This document shows positions 17,211-26,852 of a stretch of DNA of 64,000 nucleotides, piece by piece (positions within the stretch are counted from its first letter, which is position 1; each line of letters opens with the position of its first letter). The notes under the pieces are model-generated. The model worked only from the letters and a program-made list of their open reading frames with translations, made no database searches and was not told the DNA's origin. Source of the DNA: Caminicella sporogenes DSM 14501 (lineage in GTDB: Bacteria > Bacillota > Clostridia > Peptostreptococcales > Caminicellaceae); contig NZ_FRAJ01000013.1 in NCBI RefSeq assembly GCF_900142285.1, positions 25,841-89,840 of the forward strand. The letters run 5' to 3'. The translations under genes were made by a program, and so were the position numbers.

Positions 17211-18092
17211 TTAATTTTTTGCTCTTTTTAAAATATCTATAAGCTGCTCTTTATTGAATTTATAAAAAGTATTGCAAAAATGACATTGAATTTCAGCTTC
17301 CTCATCTTCTTCGATAATATTCTTTAATTCTTCCTCACCTAAACTTATAAGTGCCCGTTCAATTTTTTCCAGCGAACAATCACATACAAAATCAACTTCT
17401 TTCTTTTCTCCTACTTCTACATCAAAATCTTTCAATATTCTTCTCATTATTTCTTCTCCTGATAATCCTTCTGCCACCATAGCTGATACCGGTGGTACAT
17501 CTTTAATACATTCTTCTAATTTTATCAAAATTTCTTCTTCTACATCAGGTAAAGGTTGAATAATAAATCCTCCCGCAGCCTTCACACTACCATCTACATC
17601 AATTAAAACACCTAAAGATACCACAGAAGGCTGTTGCTCTGAATACATATAATAAGCTGCTAAATCTTCTGCTATTTCTCCACTAATTAAATTTGCTTGT
17701 CCTATATATGGTTCTTTTAACCCAAGGTCTTTTATTACTCTCAATTTCCCTCTACCTACAGCTCCACCTACATCTAATTTTCCCTTGTCATTTAATTTAA
17801 CTTTAGCATTTGGATTAGATATATACGCCTTTACATTTCCAGTCGAATCTGAAACTGCTACAATTGATTTTATTTCATTACTTCCCAATATTTGCAATGT
17901 CAATTTATCTTTTTCACCCTTTAACATATATCCCATAATTGAAGCTGCAGTTATTGTCCTCCCAAGAGCTGCAGTTGAAACAGGAGTCGTTTTATGTATT
18001 TTTCTAGCTTTTTCCACCATTTCAGTTGTTATTGCTACGAATACTCTTATATTTTTATTTCCTGCAAGTCCTCTTACTATATAGTTTTTCAT
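17211..18092 (-). CDS. hslO: Redox-regulated chaperone Hsp33
   Basis: 293 residues, full length. The N-terminal substrate-binding domain (about 1-230) includes VSTAALGRTITAASIMGYML and the linker. The C-terminal zinc domain has CDC (about 237-239) and CHFC (about 270-273), the four cysteines that release zinc and form disulfides under oxidative heat stress. It holds unfolding proteins in the cytosol. ATG follows GGAGGGATAGTT. It is transcribed alone as far as can be seen, with a 265-base unannotated AT-rich gap upstream. Confidence 0.95.
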   Translation of the reverse strand: MKNYIVRGLAGNKNIRVFVAITTEMVEKARKIHKTTPVSTAALGRTITAASIMGYMLKGEKDKLTLQILGSNEIKSIVAVSDSTGNVKAYISNPNAKVKLNDKGKLDVGGAVGRGKLRVIKDLGLKEPYIGQANLISGEIAEDLAAYYMYSEQQPSVVSLGVLIDVDGSVKAAGGFIIQPLPDVEEEILIKLEECIKDVPPVSAMVAEGLSGEEIMRRILKDFDVEVGEKKEVDFVCDCSLEKIERALISLGEEELKNIIEEDEEAEIQCHFCNTFYKFNKEQLIDILKRAKN

Positions 18093-18305
18093 AACTATCC
18101 CTCCGTTTCAATTATAAAATTGCAAACTACATATTACAAGCTCTAAACTTATAACTTATTTGAACTATCTCAAATAAAAAAACTACACTAATCTGTAAAA
18201 ACTTACAATATTATTTTTAACAAAATACAAATAGCTGATAAAATTTATCTATAAAAAATTTCTTTATTCAAAAATTTTATAAATAAATATCTATAACATT
18301 AGTAA

Positions 18306-18326
18306 AGCCCTGATAATATCAGGGCT
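18306..18326 (-). terminator. Terminator of cold-shock gene
   Basis: Perfect 10-bp stem AGCCCTGATA/TATCAGGGCT with a one-base centre, followed by a short TTTACT on the minus strand. Confidence 0.7.
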
Positions 18327-18358
18327 GACAGACAATCAATTTAATTGTTCATTATACA

Positions 18359-18556
18359 CTATAATTTTACAACTTGAGCTGCTTGAGGTCCTTTTTCACC
18401 TTCTACAACTTCAAATTCAACTTCTTGATTTTCCTCTAAAGTTCTAAATCCTTGTTGTTGAATAGCAGTATAATGTACAAATACATCATTTCCATCTTCT
18501 CCGGTTATAAATCCATAACCTTTTTCACTATTAAACCATTTTACTTTACCTTTCAT
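18359..18556 (-). CDS. Cold-shock protein (CspA family)
   Basis: 65 residues. [16 protein letters not shown] carries the RNP1 motif (KGYGFI), and DVFVHYTAI carries RNP2 (VFVHY), in a single OB-fold that binds single-stranded RNA and DNA. A QQ insert after YTAI is usual for Clostridia. ATG follows AGGAGG. A strong sigma-A promoter and an 80-base untranslated leader precede it; such leaders often hold a cold-responsive structure. Confidence 0.96.
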   Translation of the reverse strand: MKGKVKWFNSEKGYGFITGEDGNDVFVHYTAIQQQGFRTLEENQEVEFEVVEGEKGPQAAQVVKL

Positions 18557-18592
18557 TAAACAATCCTCCTAAAAACTTTCAAAATAAAAATT

Positions 18593-18610
18593 AATTAAGC
18601 TAGCTTAATT
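18593..18610. promoter_or_regulatory. 18-bp palindrome in csp leader
   Basis: AATTAAGCTAGCTTAATT is a perfect palindrome lying just after the predicted transcription start of the csp gene. It is a possible operator or leader hairpin; its function is not shown. Confidence 0.45.
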
Positions 18611-18616
18611 GTATTT

Positions 18617-18645
18617 ATTTTACCACATTTAATATATTGTGTCAA
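18617..18645 (-). promoter_or_regulatory. Sigma-A promoter of csp gene
   Basis: TTGACA (18640-18645), 17-base spacer, TAAAAT (18617-18622) with a TG dinucleotide in the extended region (GTGG before the -10). Confidence 0.8.
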
Positions 18646-18700
18646 ATATTTTTTAGATAATTATATTATGCTCAATATTATGACAAGATATACATAAAAA

Positions 18701-19441
18701 TTACTTAATACATACGAAATTTATCCTTTCATCTGTAAATTTTGGACTTTCAAATGTAAACGCATTATAAACATTTATATCTTTAAATTTAACTTGCTTT
18801 AATAAATCTATAACAACATCAGTCCTATATGCTCTCTGCTCATGAAATTCTTGAACCCTTTCAAACAACTGTCCTTTTCTCATAAATATAGTTAAATCAA
18901 ATTCACACACTTCTCTTTCAGCATCAAAATAATTTTCCCATATATATGAAATATCTTCAAAGTTTTCTGCATATGTATTATTTCCAAGAATTTCCGAAAT
19001 TTTATAAAAAGAACTTATATCAAAAATAAAAATTCCTCCAAAATTCAAAATCGAATAAACTTTTTCATAAATAGAAATTAAATCTCTTTCTTCTAAAATA
19101 TAATTAAACCCATCACAAAGACAAAGTACACAGTCTACTTTTTCATGTATATCTAATTCTCTCATATCCTGATTGATATAAGCTACATTTATACCTAAAT
19201 CCATAGCCTTTTTTCTAGCAATAGTCAACATTTCACTAGATATATCTACTCCTGTAATCTCATAGCCTCTTAAAGCTAATCTATTTGTAATATTGCCCGT
19301 ACCACATGCCAATTCTAAAATTGTATTTGGTCTTAAATTAAATTTTTTAAAAATATTTTCTATATAATCTGCCCATTTGTCATAATTTACATCTCTCATC
19401 AAATAATCATACACTCTGGCAAAACCATTATACGCTTCCAT
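18701..19441 (-). CDS. Class I SAM-dependent methyltransferase (YqeM-like)
   Basis: 246 residues. Motif I is ILELACGTGNITNRLA (about 42-57), post-I is ITGVDISSEM, and motif II is VDCVLCLCDGFNYI. It resembles the B. subtilis YqeM-type methyltransferases, which transfer a methyl group from SAM to an unassigned small molecule or RNA. No membrane segment is seen. ATG follows AGGTGATTATCT. It is apparently monocistronic between a SASP gene upstream and the csp gene downstream. The substrate is unknown. Confidence 0.82.
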   Translation of the reverse strand: MEAYNGFARVYDYLMRDVNYDKWADYIENIFKKFNLRPNTILELACGTGNITNRLALRGYEITGVDISSEMLTIARKKAMDLGINVAYINQDMRELDIHEKVDCVLCLCDGFNYILEERDLISIYEKVYSILNFGGIFIFDISSFYKISEILGNNTYAENFEDISYIWENYFDAEREVCEFDLTIFMRKGQLFERVQEFHEQRAYRTDVVIDLLKQVKFKDINVYNAFTFESPKFTDERINFVCIK

Positions 19442-19567
19442 AGATAATCACCTGTTATTTTAAAATTTTTTATACAATTTTTTAAATCTTTTAAGTCAAT
19501 TCTCATTAATCAAAATTTATTATACCTAATTACATCAAAAAAACAAAGTGCCTTTAACTCCCGGCAC

Positions 19568-19789
19568 TTACTGTTTCTGATTTTTTTCTTTTTTCATTTT
19601 TTTCTTCCTAACTGTTATCAACCCACCTATTCTTCCTGTTTCCTTTGCTGTTAAAGCCCCCCATCCATCTTTCATAACTTTATCAAGCAAACCTAACTCA
19701 GAAGCTATTTCATACTTCCATTTATCCTCTATAGTTTCAATCTTAAACTTCTTATTTTTATCTCTATTCTTTTTAGACAAATTAATCAC
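19568..19789 (-). CDS. Small acid-soluble spore protein, alpha/beta type (minor, SspF-like)
   Basis: 73 residues, Lys-rich at both ends. EIASELGLLDKV (about 27-38) contains the germination-protease recognition region, and GRIGGLITVRKK the C-terminal DNA-binding motif. These proteins coat and protect forespore DNA. The longer charged N-terminus and diverged second motif suggest a minor SspF-like form rather than a major SASP. The start is GTG 19789, or TTG three codons on, both after AGGAGGGG. Expression from sigma-G is expected, but I saw no convincing sigma-G promoter. Confidence 0.88.
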   Translation of the reverse strand: MINLSKKNRDKNKKFKIETIEDKWKYEIASELGLLDKVMKDGWGALTAKETGRIGGLITVRKKKMKKEKNQKQ

Positions 19790-19962
19790 TCCCCTCCTAA
19801 AATATTATAAGACAAGGGGATACTTTTTATACAGTTTAATCTACTTAATTAATTAAAAAATTGTAAAATTTTAATTTTGCTATTGATATTTTTCGACATT
19901 AATGTTATATTGTTTATTGTCAAAAATTTGTTCCCACTCCCCCTTTAATATATATATTTTTT

Positions 19963-19996
19963 AAAGCCACGAAAATTTTAAAATTTTCGTGGCTTT
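19963..19996. terminator. 34-bp perfect palindrome, probable terminator
   Basis: The arms AAAGCCACGAAAATTTT and its exact complement are uninterrupted. A T run follows only on the plus strand (TTTTGTCTTTT); on the minus strand the CPBP protease transcript gets TTT. It probably acts in both directions between two minus-strand genes. Confidence 0.6.
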
Positions 19997-20035
19997 TGTC
20001 TTTTATAAAATAATCACAACTGAATAATTCTAATT

Positions 20036-20983
20036 TTAAAATTGTATATAACATATAAAAACATATATAAGAAATACAACAATTAAAGGTGCATAGTGAA
20101 CAAATCTTTCTTTAGCTGAATATATACCTGCATCTATTCTATATCTTTCATCACATCTATTTTTTACATCATCTATTTTCATATCCTCTCTAATTACCTT
20201 TATAAGCAAGTAAGCTAATATACCCATTATAAGTGCAACTATTCCAATAAATATAAGACCTCCTATCATATTTGCAACATTTGGCATAGTATTTTCTGAA
20301 ACTGCACCGCTTTGTAAATTAAACTTACTGCTTAAAACTCTTATCATATAAGCCAGTGTCACTGCCAATCCGTTATTTGTAATATGACCTATAATACCTG
20401 CATATATAGAATCTGTTAAATAAACTAAATATCCAAAAATCAATCCAAGTACTACTGGTCCAAACAAATTTTGTAAATTAAAATGAAATATTCCAAATAA
20501 AAAAGCTGTAATTACTATTGCTTTTTTTCCAAACCTCTCTTCATAAGCACTTAAAAGCATTCCTCTAAAAAAAATTTCTTCACATATTCCGGCAGAAATA
20601 GCTATTATAAAAAATAGTCCTATATATTCATGAAAACTGTCCGCAGTAGGTATAGGTAAAGGTTTAATTACACTAAAACTTCTTATAATTATCATCATTA
20701 ATAAATTAAAAAAAACTGCTACTGGATACATAAATAAAGTTATTACTATTATTAAAAAAGCATGTTTTATTCTTAATCTATTAAGTCTTAAAACTTTTTT
20801 AATATCCTTATTTCTCAATTTTAAAAATATTAAAAGCGGAAACAATACAATAACATATTCAGTAATCAACAGTCCAGTTTTTATATTAAGTTTCTGAAAA
20901 TACCCTCCAAACGTTAAAAGCAGTATTGCAATAACTAAATAAAATAAATTTACTTCTAAAATGTTAAACCTCTCACTTCTCAC
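20036..20983 (-). CDS. CPBP-family intramembrane protease (CAAX/Abi type)
   Basis: About 315 residues with eight or so hydrophobic segments. The protease motifs are EEIFFRGML (glutamate pair plus R), FGIFHF (His) and HITNNGLAV (His/Asn), as in type II CAAX prenyl proteases and bacteriocin-immunity homologues. It acts in the membrane; the substrate is unknown. The start is GTG 20983, because an ideal GGAGG lies seven bases ahead of it inside the longer frame. Monocistronic. Confidence 0.87.
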   Translation of the reverse strand: MRSERFNILEVNLFYLVIAILLLTFGGYFQKLNIKTGLLITEYVIVLFPLLIFLKLRNKDIKKVLRLNRLRIKHAFLIIVITLFMYPVAVFFNLLMMIIIRSFSVIKPLPIPTADSFHEYIGLFFIIAISAGICEEIFFRGMLLSAYEERFGKKAIVITAFLFGIFHFNLQNLFGPVVLGLIFGYLVYLTDSIYAGIIGHITNNGLAVTLAYMIRVLSSKFNLQSGAVSENTMPNVANMIGGLIFIGIVALIMGILAYLLIKVIREDMKIDDVKNRCDERYRIDAGIYSAKERFVHYAPLIVVFLIYVFICYIQF

Positions 20984-21102
20984 TTTTTTGCCTCCTTTTG
21001 TACTACAAATAAATATTTTTAGCAAATCTATTATTTTGGAAACTCTTTAAAAATTTACTGCTCATATTTACTTATTCATTATTCACTATTACTTATTAAC
21101 TG

Positions 21103-22269
21103 TTAACTTATATATCCATTGCCCTTTAATAAATTAACATATATCTGAACTCCCATAGCAAGTACTCTTTCATTGAAATTAAACTGCGAATTGTGAAGCG
21201 GATAAATATATCCTTCTTTTTCATTCCTTACTCCTAGAAAGAAAAATAGCCCCGGCAATTCTCTCTGATAATAAGAATAGTCTTCAGAAATCATTTGCGG
21301 GTCAATTATTTCTATATTTTCTTTACCAATAATATCTATAAATCTATTTACCATATTTTCATCATTATTTACCGGCGGATACATATCCCTAAATATCAAT
21401 TCTATCTTGCAATTATGTACAATTTCTTTTCCCTTAAGTATTTCAATCATTCTATCTTTTATTTTATTATATACTGACTCCTCAAATGCTCGTATTGTCC
21501 CTTCTAAAACAACTTTTCCAGCTATAACATTTCTTCTTTCTCCGCCTTCAATTCTTCCAATAGTCAATACAGCTGGTTTAATAGGATTTATACTTCTACT
21601 TATTATAGTTTGAAGTGAATTAATAACATCTGCTGAAATAATTATAGAATCTACTGCATTTTGAGGTATAGCTCCATGTCCGCTCTTTCCATAAATATAA
21701 ATATCAAACTCACCGGTTTGTGCCATAAGCGGTCCACTCCTCAAAGCAACTTTACCTTCTTCTACTTCAGGATACAAGTGTAATCCATATATACAATCTA
21801 CTTTAAACTTTTTAAGTATCCCTTCTCTAATTATTACTTCTGCCCCACCGGGTCCTTCTTCTGCAGGCTGAAAAATTAACAGCACATTATCTCTAAGCTT
21901 ATCCTTATTTAATGAAAGATATTTTGCAAGTCCAAGCAATATAGCCGTATGCCCATCATGTCCACATGCATGCATTTTTCCAAGATATTTTGAACAGTAC
22001 GGCACTTTTGTATTTTCTTCTACTGGTAATGCATCAATATCAGCTCTAAAAGCAACTGTCCTCTTTGGATTATTTCCTCTTATATAGCCTACTACTCCTG
22101 TTTTAGCCACATTTTTATAAACCTGTATTCCTATGTCTTCAAGATATTTTGCAATATACTTGCTAGTTTCATATTCTTCAAATCCCAGCTCAGGAATTTG
22201 ATGAAGATACCGTCTTATATTTATAATTTCATCAGACAAATTTTCTATTTCTTTACATACCTGAATCAT
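21103..22269 (-). CDS. M20 amidohydrolase, probable N-acetyldiaminopimelate deacetylase
   Basis: 388 residues of the M20D/HipO group. The metal-binding motifs are MHACGHDGHT (about 97-106), PAEEGPGGAE (about 134-143) and the dimerisation-domain region IYGKSGHGAIPQ. The family splits N-acyl amino acids. The divergent neighbour is the asd-dapA-dapB-dapH cluster, which makes N-acetylated intermediates. I therefore infer deacetylation of N-acetyl-LL-diaminopimelate, as for B. subtilis YkuR beside dapH. A general aminoacylase or IAA-amino-acid-hydrolase-type role is the alternative. ATG follows AGAGGTGATAAT. Confidence 0.85.
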   Translation of the reverse strand: MIQVCKEIENLSDEIINIRRYLHQIPELGFEEYETSKYIAKYLEDIGIQVYKNVAKTGVVGYIRGNNPKRTVAFRADIDALPVEENTKVPYCSKYLGKMHACGHDGHTAILLGLAKYLSLNKDKLRDNVLLIFQPAEEGPGGAEVIIREGILKKFKVDCIYGLHLYPEVEEGKVALRSGPLMAQTGEFDIYIYGKSGHGAIPQNAVDSIIISADVINSLQTIISRSINPIKPAVLTIGRIEGGERRNVIAGKVVLEGTIRAFEESVYNKIKDRMIEILKGKEIVHNCKIELIFRDMYPPVNNDENMVNRFIDIIGKENIEIIDPQMISEDYSYYQRELPGLFFFLGVRNEKEGYIYPLHNSQFNFNERVLAMGVQIYVNLLKGNGYIS

Positions 22270-22633
22270 ATTATCACCTCTAACGTATATTAATATAATA
22301 GAATTATAGATAATACCATTTTATCAATTAAAACTTTAAAAATCATCTAAAACTTGAAGTATATAACTTGAAACTCTTTATAATTTATATTTATAGAATA
22401 ACATAAATTTGATATATTTTTCTCATTTTCTACTATAAACAAACTTATATTTATTCTTTTTTCCTATATATTGACATATATCTGCTTAAATGATACCATA
22501 TAAATTAATTTATAGTCTTTTAAAGCTTTTTAAAAAATACATATGTTTATTTTTTTAGATTATAATTTTGTATATTTTTAAAATAAAATTTATAAATATA
22601 AATTTATTTTTTATAAGATTGGAGGTCTTTTCA
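22270..22633. other. Divergent intergenic region before asd
   Basis: About 360 bases with a clear plus-strand sigma-A promoter at 22471-22499. I looked for a lysine riboswitch and saw none of its conserved elements. Confidence 0.6.
22471..22499 (+). promoter_or_regulatory. Sigma-A promoter of asd
   Basis: TTGACA (22471-22476), 17-base spacer, TACCAT (22494-22499). It gives an untranslated leader of about 130 bases. Confidence 0.7.
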
Positions 22634-23629
22634 TTGAAAAAAGTTAATGTTGCCATTGTAGGTGCAACAGGTATGGTTGGTAGAACTTTTTTAAAAGTTC
22701 TCGAAGAAAGGGATTTCCCATTTGATAAATTATACTTATTCGCTTCAGCAAAATCTGCAGGTTCTAAACTAAAATGTAAAGAAAAAGAATATATTGTAGA
22801 AGAATTAAAAGAAGATTCTTTCGACAGAGATATAGATATTGCTCTTTTCTCTGCCGGTGGAGAAATCAGTAAAAAATTTGCCCCAATAGCAGCTTCAAAA
22901 GGCACTATCGTAGTCGACAATAGCAGTGCATGGAGAATGGAAAAAGATATACCATTAGTTGTTCCCGAAGTAAACCCGCAAGATATAAGATGGCACAAAG
23001 GAATTATAGCCAATCCAAACTGCTCAACTATTCAAGCAGTTGTTGCACTTAAGCCTCTACACGATAAATATAAAATAAAAAGAATCGTCTATTCAACTTA
23101 TCAAGCTGTTTCGGGTTCAGGTGTAAAAGGAGTAAAAGATTTAGAAGAAGGTTTAAAGGGTAATAATATTATGAAAGCTTATCCTCATCCAATAGCAAAT
23201 AATTGTCTTCCACATATAGACGTTTTCATGGATAATGGATATACTAAAGAAGAAATGAAAATGATAAATGAGACTAAAAAAATTCTCGGAGACTATGATT
23301 TAAAAATAACTGCTACAACTGTCAGGGTTCCAGTATTCGACTGCCACAGCGAATCAGTAAACATAGAATTTGAAAATCCATTTGAAATTGAAGATGTAAA
23401 AAAACTTCTATCAAACAGCCCCGGAATAATTGTGCAAGATGACCCTAAAAATAATGTCTATCCTCTCGCTACAAATGCAAAAGGTACTGACTTAGTTTAT
23501 GTAGGTAGAATAAGAAGGGATTACAGTATAGATAACGGTTTAAATCTTTGGATAGTTGCTGACAATATAAGAAAAGGTGCTGCAACTAATGCTGTTCAAA
23601 TAGCAGAAGAATTATTAAAATTTTTTTAA
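22634..23629 (+). CDS. asd: Aspartate-semialdehyde dehydrogenase
   Basis: 331 residues. The N-terminal Rossmann motif is VAIVGATGMVGR, the catalytic cysteine lies in IIANPNCSTIQAVVAL (about 118-133), and HSESVNIEFE follows in the C-terminal domain. It reduces aspartyl phosphate to the semialdehyde for lysine, threonine and methionine synthesis. The start is TTG 22634 behind GGAGG; the longer frame upstream is hydrophobic and lacks a site. First gene of the lysine/diaminopimelate cluster. Confidence 0.97.
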   Translation: MKKVNVAIVGATGMVGRTFLKVLEERDFPFDKLYLFASAKSAGSKLKCKEKEYIVEELKEDSFDRDIDIALFSAGGEISKKFAPIAASKGTIVVDNSSAWRMEKDIPLVVPEVNPQDIRWHKGIIANPNCSTIQAVVALKPLHDKYKIKRIVYSTYQAVSGSGVKGVKDLEEGLKGNNIMKAYPHPIANNCLPHIDVFMDNGYTKEEMKMINETKKILGDYDLKITATTVRVPVFDCHSESVNIEFENPFEIEDVKKLLSNSPGIIVQDDPKNNVYPLATNAKGTDLVYVGRIRRDYSIDNGLNLWIVADNIRKGAATNAVQIAEELLKFF

Positions 23630-23663
23630 TTATACCCGAGCATAATCCTGTTCGGGTATAATT
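23628..23663 (+). terminator. Terminator or attenuator after asd
   Basis: AATTATACCCGA pairs with TCGGGTATAATT across an 11-base loop, followed by TTTAAAT. As dapA follows 75 bases later on the same strand, termination may be partial or dapA may have its own promoter. Confidence 0.7.
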
Positions 23664-23740
23664 TTAAATGTATAGTTATTTGAATTTCTAAATATTATTA
23701 TATTGAAAAGCTTTTAATATCTTAAGGAAGGATGATTTAA

Positions 23741-24622
23741 GTGAAACTTTTTAGAGGTTCTGGAGTTGCCATAGTTACACCATTTAAAGATGACAAAGTT
23801 AATTTCGAAAAATTAGGCGAATTAATTGAATGGCATATTAAGCAAGGTACTGATGCTATAGTTGTATGCGGAACTACAGGAGAAGCTTCAACAATGTCTG
23901 ATGATGAAAAAAAAGAAACCATAAAATTTACAGTCGAAAAAGTAAACAAGAGAATACCTGTAATAGCTGGAACCGGAAGCAACTGTACTGCTCACTCAAT
24001 AGAAATGAGTAAATATGCTGAAAAAGTTGGAGCTGACGGACTATTAGTAATTACTCCATATTATAATAAATCAACTCAAAAAGGCTTAATTGCCCACTTT
24101 ACCGCTGTAGCAGATGCAGTAAATATTCCAATTATAATTTATAATGTACCCGGAAGAACTGGAGTAAATATACTACCTTCTACACTTGCTACACTTGCAA
24201 AACATCCAAATATAAAAGGAATTAAAGAAGCAAGTGGAAATATTTCACAAATTGCAGAAATAGCAAGACTTGTACCTGATGACTTTTATATATATTCAGG
24301 TAATGATGACATGGTAGTCCCTTTAATGTCCTTAAAAGGTGATGGTGTAATATCTGTTATAGCCAATATTGCTCCAAAAGACACTCATGATATGGTTCAA
24401 AAATTTATTGATGGCGACATAAAAGAAGCATGTGAACTTCAACTCAAAATGAAACCTCTCATAGATGCACTTTTTATTGAAGTTAACCCTATCCCCGTTA
24501 AAACTGCAATGAATTTAATGGGTTTTGAAATGGGTAATTTAAGACTTCCTTTAGTTGATATGTCTGATAAAAATCTTGAAATATTAAAAAACAGAATGAA
24601 AGATTATGGAATTCTTGAATAG
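23741..24622 (+). CDS. dapA: 4-hydroxy-tetrahydrodipicolinate synthase
   Basis: 293 residues, a TIM barrel. [14 protein letters not shown] (about 45-58) is the substrate-binding motif. [10 protein letters not shown] (about 134-143) includes the conserved Tyr and Arg. [10 protein letters not shown] (about 159-168) carries the Schiff-base lysine. It condenses aspartate semialdehyde with pyruvate. The start is GTG 23741 behind GGAAGG. The dapB gene follows after 12 bases. Confidence 0.97.
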   Translation: MKLFRGSGVAIVTPFKDDKVNFEKLGELIEWHIKQGTDAIVVCGTTGEASTMSDDEKKETIKFTVEKVNKRIPVIAGTGSNCTAHSIEMSKYAEKVGADGLLVITPYYNKSTQKGLIAHFTAVADAVNIPIIIYNVPGRTGVNILPSTLATLAKHPNIKGIKEASGNISQIAEIARLVPDDFYIYSGNDDMVVPLMSLKGDGVISVIANIAPKDTHDMVQKFIDGDIKEACELQLKMKPLIDALFIEVNPIPVKTAMNLMGFEMGNLRLPLVDMSDKNLEILKNRMKDYGILE

Positions 24623-24634
24623 GAGGAGTTTATA

Positions 24635-25384
24635 TTGCTTAAAGTACTTTTATCTGGCTGTAATGGAAAAATGGGTAAGGTTGTAACAGAGTTAATAGAA
24701 AGTGAAAATAATATAGAAATAGTAGCTGGTATAGATATTTCAAAAAAACACAACAAATTTCCTGTTTTCAAAGATTTTAAAGACTGCACTATAAAAGCCG
24801 ATGTTATAATTGACTTTTCTCATCATTCAATGATGCCAGCTTTAATAGACTACAGTGTTAAAACTAAAACTCCTGCTGTCATATGTACAACGGGACTCGA
24901 TGAAGAAATTATACAAAAAATAAAAGATGCATCAAATAAAGTAGCTCTATTCAAATCCGGAAATATGTCACTAGGCGTCAATCTAATAACTAAATTAGCC
25001 CAAGAAGCTGCTAAAGTGCTCAGCGAATCATTCGATATAGAAATCATCGAAAAACATCACAATAGAAAGTTAGACGCTCCAAGTGGAACTGCATACATGA
25101 TAGCTGATGCAATAAATGAAACACTCAATAACTCAAAAGAATATAATTTCGGAAGATATGGAAAATCAGCTAAAAGAAACAAAAATGAAATAGGTATACA
25201 TGCTGTCAGAGGCGGTACAATAGTTGGTGAGCATACAGTAATATATGCAGGTCCTGATGAAATAATCGAAATAAAACATACTGCAATGTCAAGAAAAATA
25301 TTTGCTGCCGGTGCAATAAAAGCTGCAAAATTTTTAGCAAATAAAACTTCCGGTTTATACAACATGTCAGATATATTAAAATAA
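24635..25384 (+). CDS. dapB: 4-hydroxy-tetrahydrodipicolinate reductase
   Basis: 249 residues. LLSGCNGKMGKVV is the dinucleotide-binding loop, CTTGLDEE lies near the cofactor, and EKHHNRKLDAPSGTA (about 142-156) carries the catalytic His and Lys. It reduces the DapA product to tetrahydrodipicolinate. TTG start behind GGAGGAG. Tightly coupled to dapA. Confidence 0.97.
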   Translation: MLKVLLSGCNGKMGKVVTELIESENNIEIVAGIDISKKHNKFPVFKDFKDCTIKADVIIDFSHHSMMPALIDYSVKTKTPAVICTTGLDEEIIQKIKDASNKVALFKSGNMSLGVNLITKLAQEAAKVLSESFDIEIIEKHHNRKLDAPSGTAYMIADAINETLNNSKEYNFGRYGKSAKRNKNEIGIHAVRGGTIVGEHTVIYAGPDEIIEIKHTAMSRKIFAAGAIKAAKFLANKTSGLYNMSDILK

Positions 25385-25426
25385 ACTCAGGAGAAAAAAA
25401 GTATTCAGAAAGGATTGATAAAACTA

Positions 25427-26158
25427 ATGACAAACGAAAGACGAAATGCAAATATCGATTTAACTGACCCATATAAAATAGCAAAATACATAAAAGAAGC
25501 TAAAAAATCAACTCCTGTAAAAGTTTATGTAAAGGGAAATTTAGCTAACTGCTCACACAAAAGTATTAAAATTTTCGGTTCAAATGATTTTTGGATTATA
25601 TTTGGAGAACACAAAGATGTAGTTGAATTTTTAGAAAAAAATAATTCTAAGGTGCAAGATTATGTAATAGAAAATGATAGAAGAAATTCTGCCATTCCTC
25701 TATTAGATATAAAAAAAATTGATGCAAGAATTGAACCGGGAGCTATAATAAGAGATAGAGTTAAAATAGGAAAAAATGCAGTAATAATGATGGGAGCAGT
25801 TATAAATATAGGCTGTGAAATAGGAGAAAATTCTATGATTGATATGAATGCAGTATTAGGTGCAAGAGCGACAGTTGGTAAAAATGTCCACGTAGGAGCT
25901 GGAGCTGTATTAGCAGGCGTTCTTGAACCTCCTAGTGCTACCCCTGTAATAGTTGAAGACAATGTCATGATAGGCGCAAATGCAGTAATTTTAGAAGGTG
26001 TAAAAATAGGTGAAAATGCTGTTGTTGCTGCTGGCTCCATAGTTACAAAAGATGTCCCTCCAAATGTCGTAGTAGCAGGAGCACCAGCTAAAATAATAAA
26101 AAATAAAGATGAGAAAACTTCTGAAAAAACTAAGCTTTTAGAAGACTTAAGAGGTTAA
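25427..26158 (+). CDS. dapH: Tetrahydrodipicolinate N-acetyltransferase
   Basis: About 243 residues. An alpha-helical N-terminal domain ([24 protein letters not shown]) precedes a left-handed beta-helix of hexapeptide repeats (about 95-215), including [20 protein letters not shown]. This is the DapH form that uses acetyl-CoA, so the pathway goes through N-acetylated intermediates. ATG 25427 is preferred over the overlapping TTG 25415, which leaves no room for the ribosome site. Last gene of the cluster. No aminotransferase of the pathway is seen here. Confidence 0.95.
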   Translation: MTNERRNANIDLTDPYKIAKYIKEAKKSTPVKVYVKGNLANCSHKSIKIFGSNDFWIIFGEHKDVVEFLEKNNSKVQDYVIENDRRNSAIPLLDIKKIDARIEPGAIIRDRVKIGKNAVIMMGAVINIGCEIGENSMIDMNAVLGARATVGKNVHVGAGAVLAGVLEPPSATPVIVEDNVMIGANAVILEGVKIGENAVVAAGSIVTKDVPPNVVVAGAPAKIIKNKDEKTSEKTKLLEDLRG

Positions 26159-26160
26159 TA

Positions 26161-26209
26161 AAGAAACCAGTAGTCTTATTTAAAATATAAAATAGACTAC
26201 TGGTTTCTT
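26161..26209. terminator. Bidirectional terminator between dapH and hpt
   Basis: 16-bp stem (26161-26176 with 26194-26209) with A- and T-rich flanks. Serves the convergent genes. Confidence 0.92.
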
Positions 26210-26210
26210 T

Positions 26211-26741
26211 CTAATCAACAAAAGCAAATACATATGGTACATTTCTATAATAATCGCCGTAATTTAGACCATATCCGACAATGAATTTGTCAGGTATTGT
26301 AAAACCTACATAATCAGGCTCTAATTCAACCTTTCTTCTTGAAGGCTTATCAAGCAATACACAACTTTTAATACTGCTTGGATTTTTAGATTTTAAATAC
26401 TCTATAATATATTTCATAGTAATACCTGTATCAGCAATATCATCAACTATCAAAACATCATATCCCTCTAAACTGCCCTTAATATCATAAAGAACTTTTA
26501 CTTTACCAGATGACTCTTCTGAATGTCCGTAACTTGAAGTAGTCATAAATTCAATTTTCACAGGAATATCTATTTCTCGAACTAAATCAGCAGTAAATAT
26601 AAAACTACCTTTTAGTAAAGACACAACAAGTAAATTTTTCTCCTTATAATCATTTGAAATCTCTTTTCCAAGTTCTTCAACTCTTTTCTGTATATCTTCC
26701 CTTGACAATAATACTTCTTTTTTCTTGTTTTCTATATCCAT
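26211..26741 (-). CDS. hpt: Hypoxanthine phosphoribosyltransferase
   Basis: 176 residues. The PRPP-binding motif VLIVDDIADTGITM lies at about 95-108, EFMTTSSYGHSEESSG is the flexible loop, and DYVGFTIPDKFIVGYGLNY is the base-recognition end. It salvages hypoxanthine and guanine. ATG behind GGAGG. Not in the frequent tilS-hpt-ftsH arrangement; here it follows its own promoter. Confidence 0.96.
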   Translation of the reverse strand: MDIENKKKEVLLSREDIQKRVEELGKEISNDYKEKNLLVVSLLKGSFIFTADLVREIDIPVKIEFMTTSSYGHSEESSGKVKVLYDIKGSLEGYDVLIVDDIADTGITMKYIIEYLKSKNPSSIKSCVLLDKPSRRKVELEPDYVGFTIPDKFIVGYGLNYGDYYRNVPYVFAFVD

Positions 26742-26780
26742 GTCTTGACCTCCACAATTTTGTAAAATTTATTATAAAAT

Positions 26781-26809
26781 ATTCTAAATAATATTGTGGA
26801 AAATGTCAA
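26781..26809 (-). promoter_or_regulatory. Sigma-A promoter of hpt
   Basis: TTGACA (26804-26809), 17-base spacer, TAGAAT (26781-26786) on the minus strand. Confidence 0.7.
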
Positions 26810-26852
26810 TTCTAATTTTAAATTTAATAACTATAACATATTAAAACTCTAT

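Noticed and set aside
22270..22633. Possible lysine riboswitch before asd
   Set aside because: The conserved lysine-riboswitch core elements are absent; only a sigma-A promoter and AT-rich leader are seen.
22555..23013. 152-codon minus-strand frame opposite asd
   Set aside because: Antisense shadow of asd, no ribosome site and no recognisable domain.
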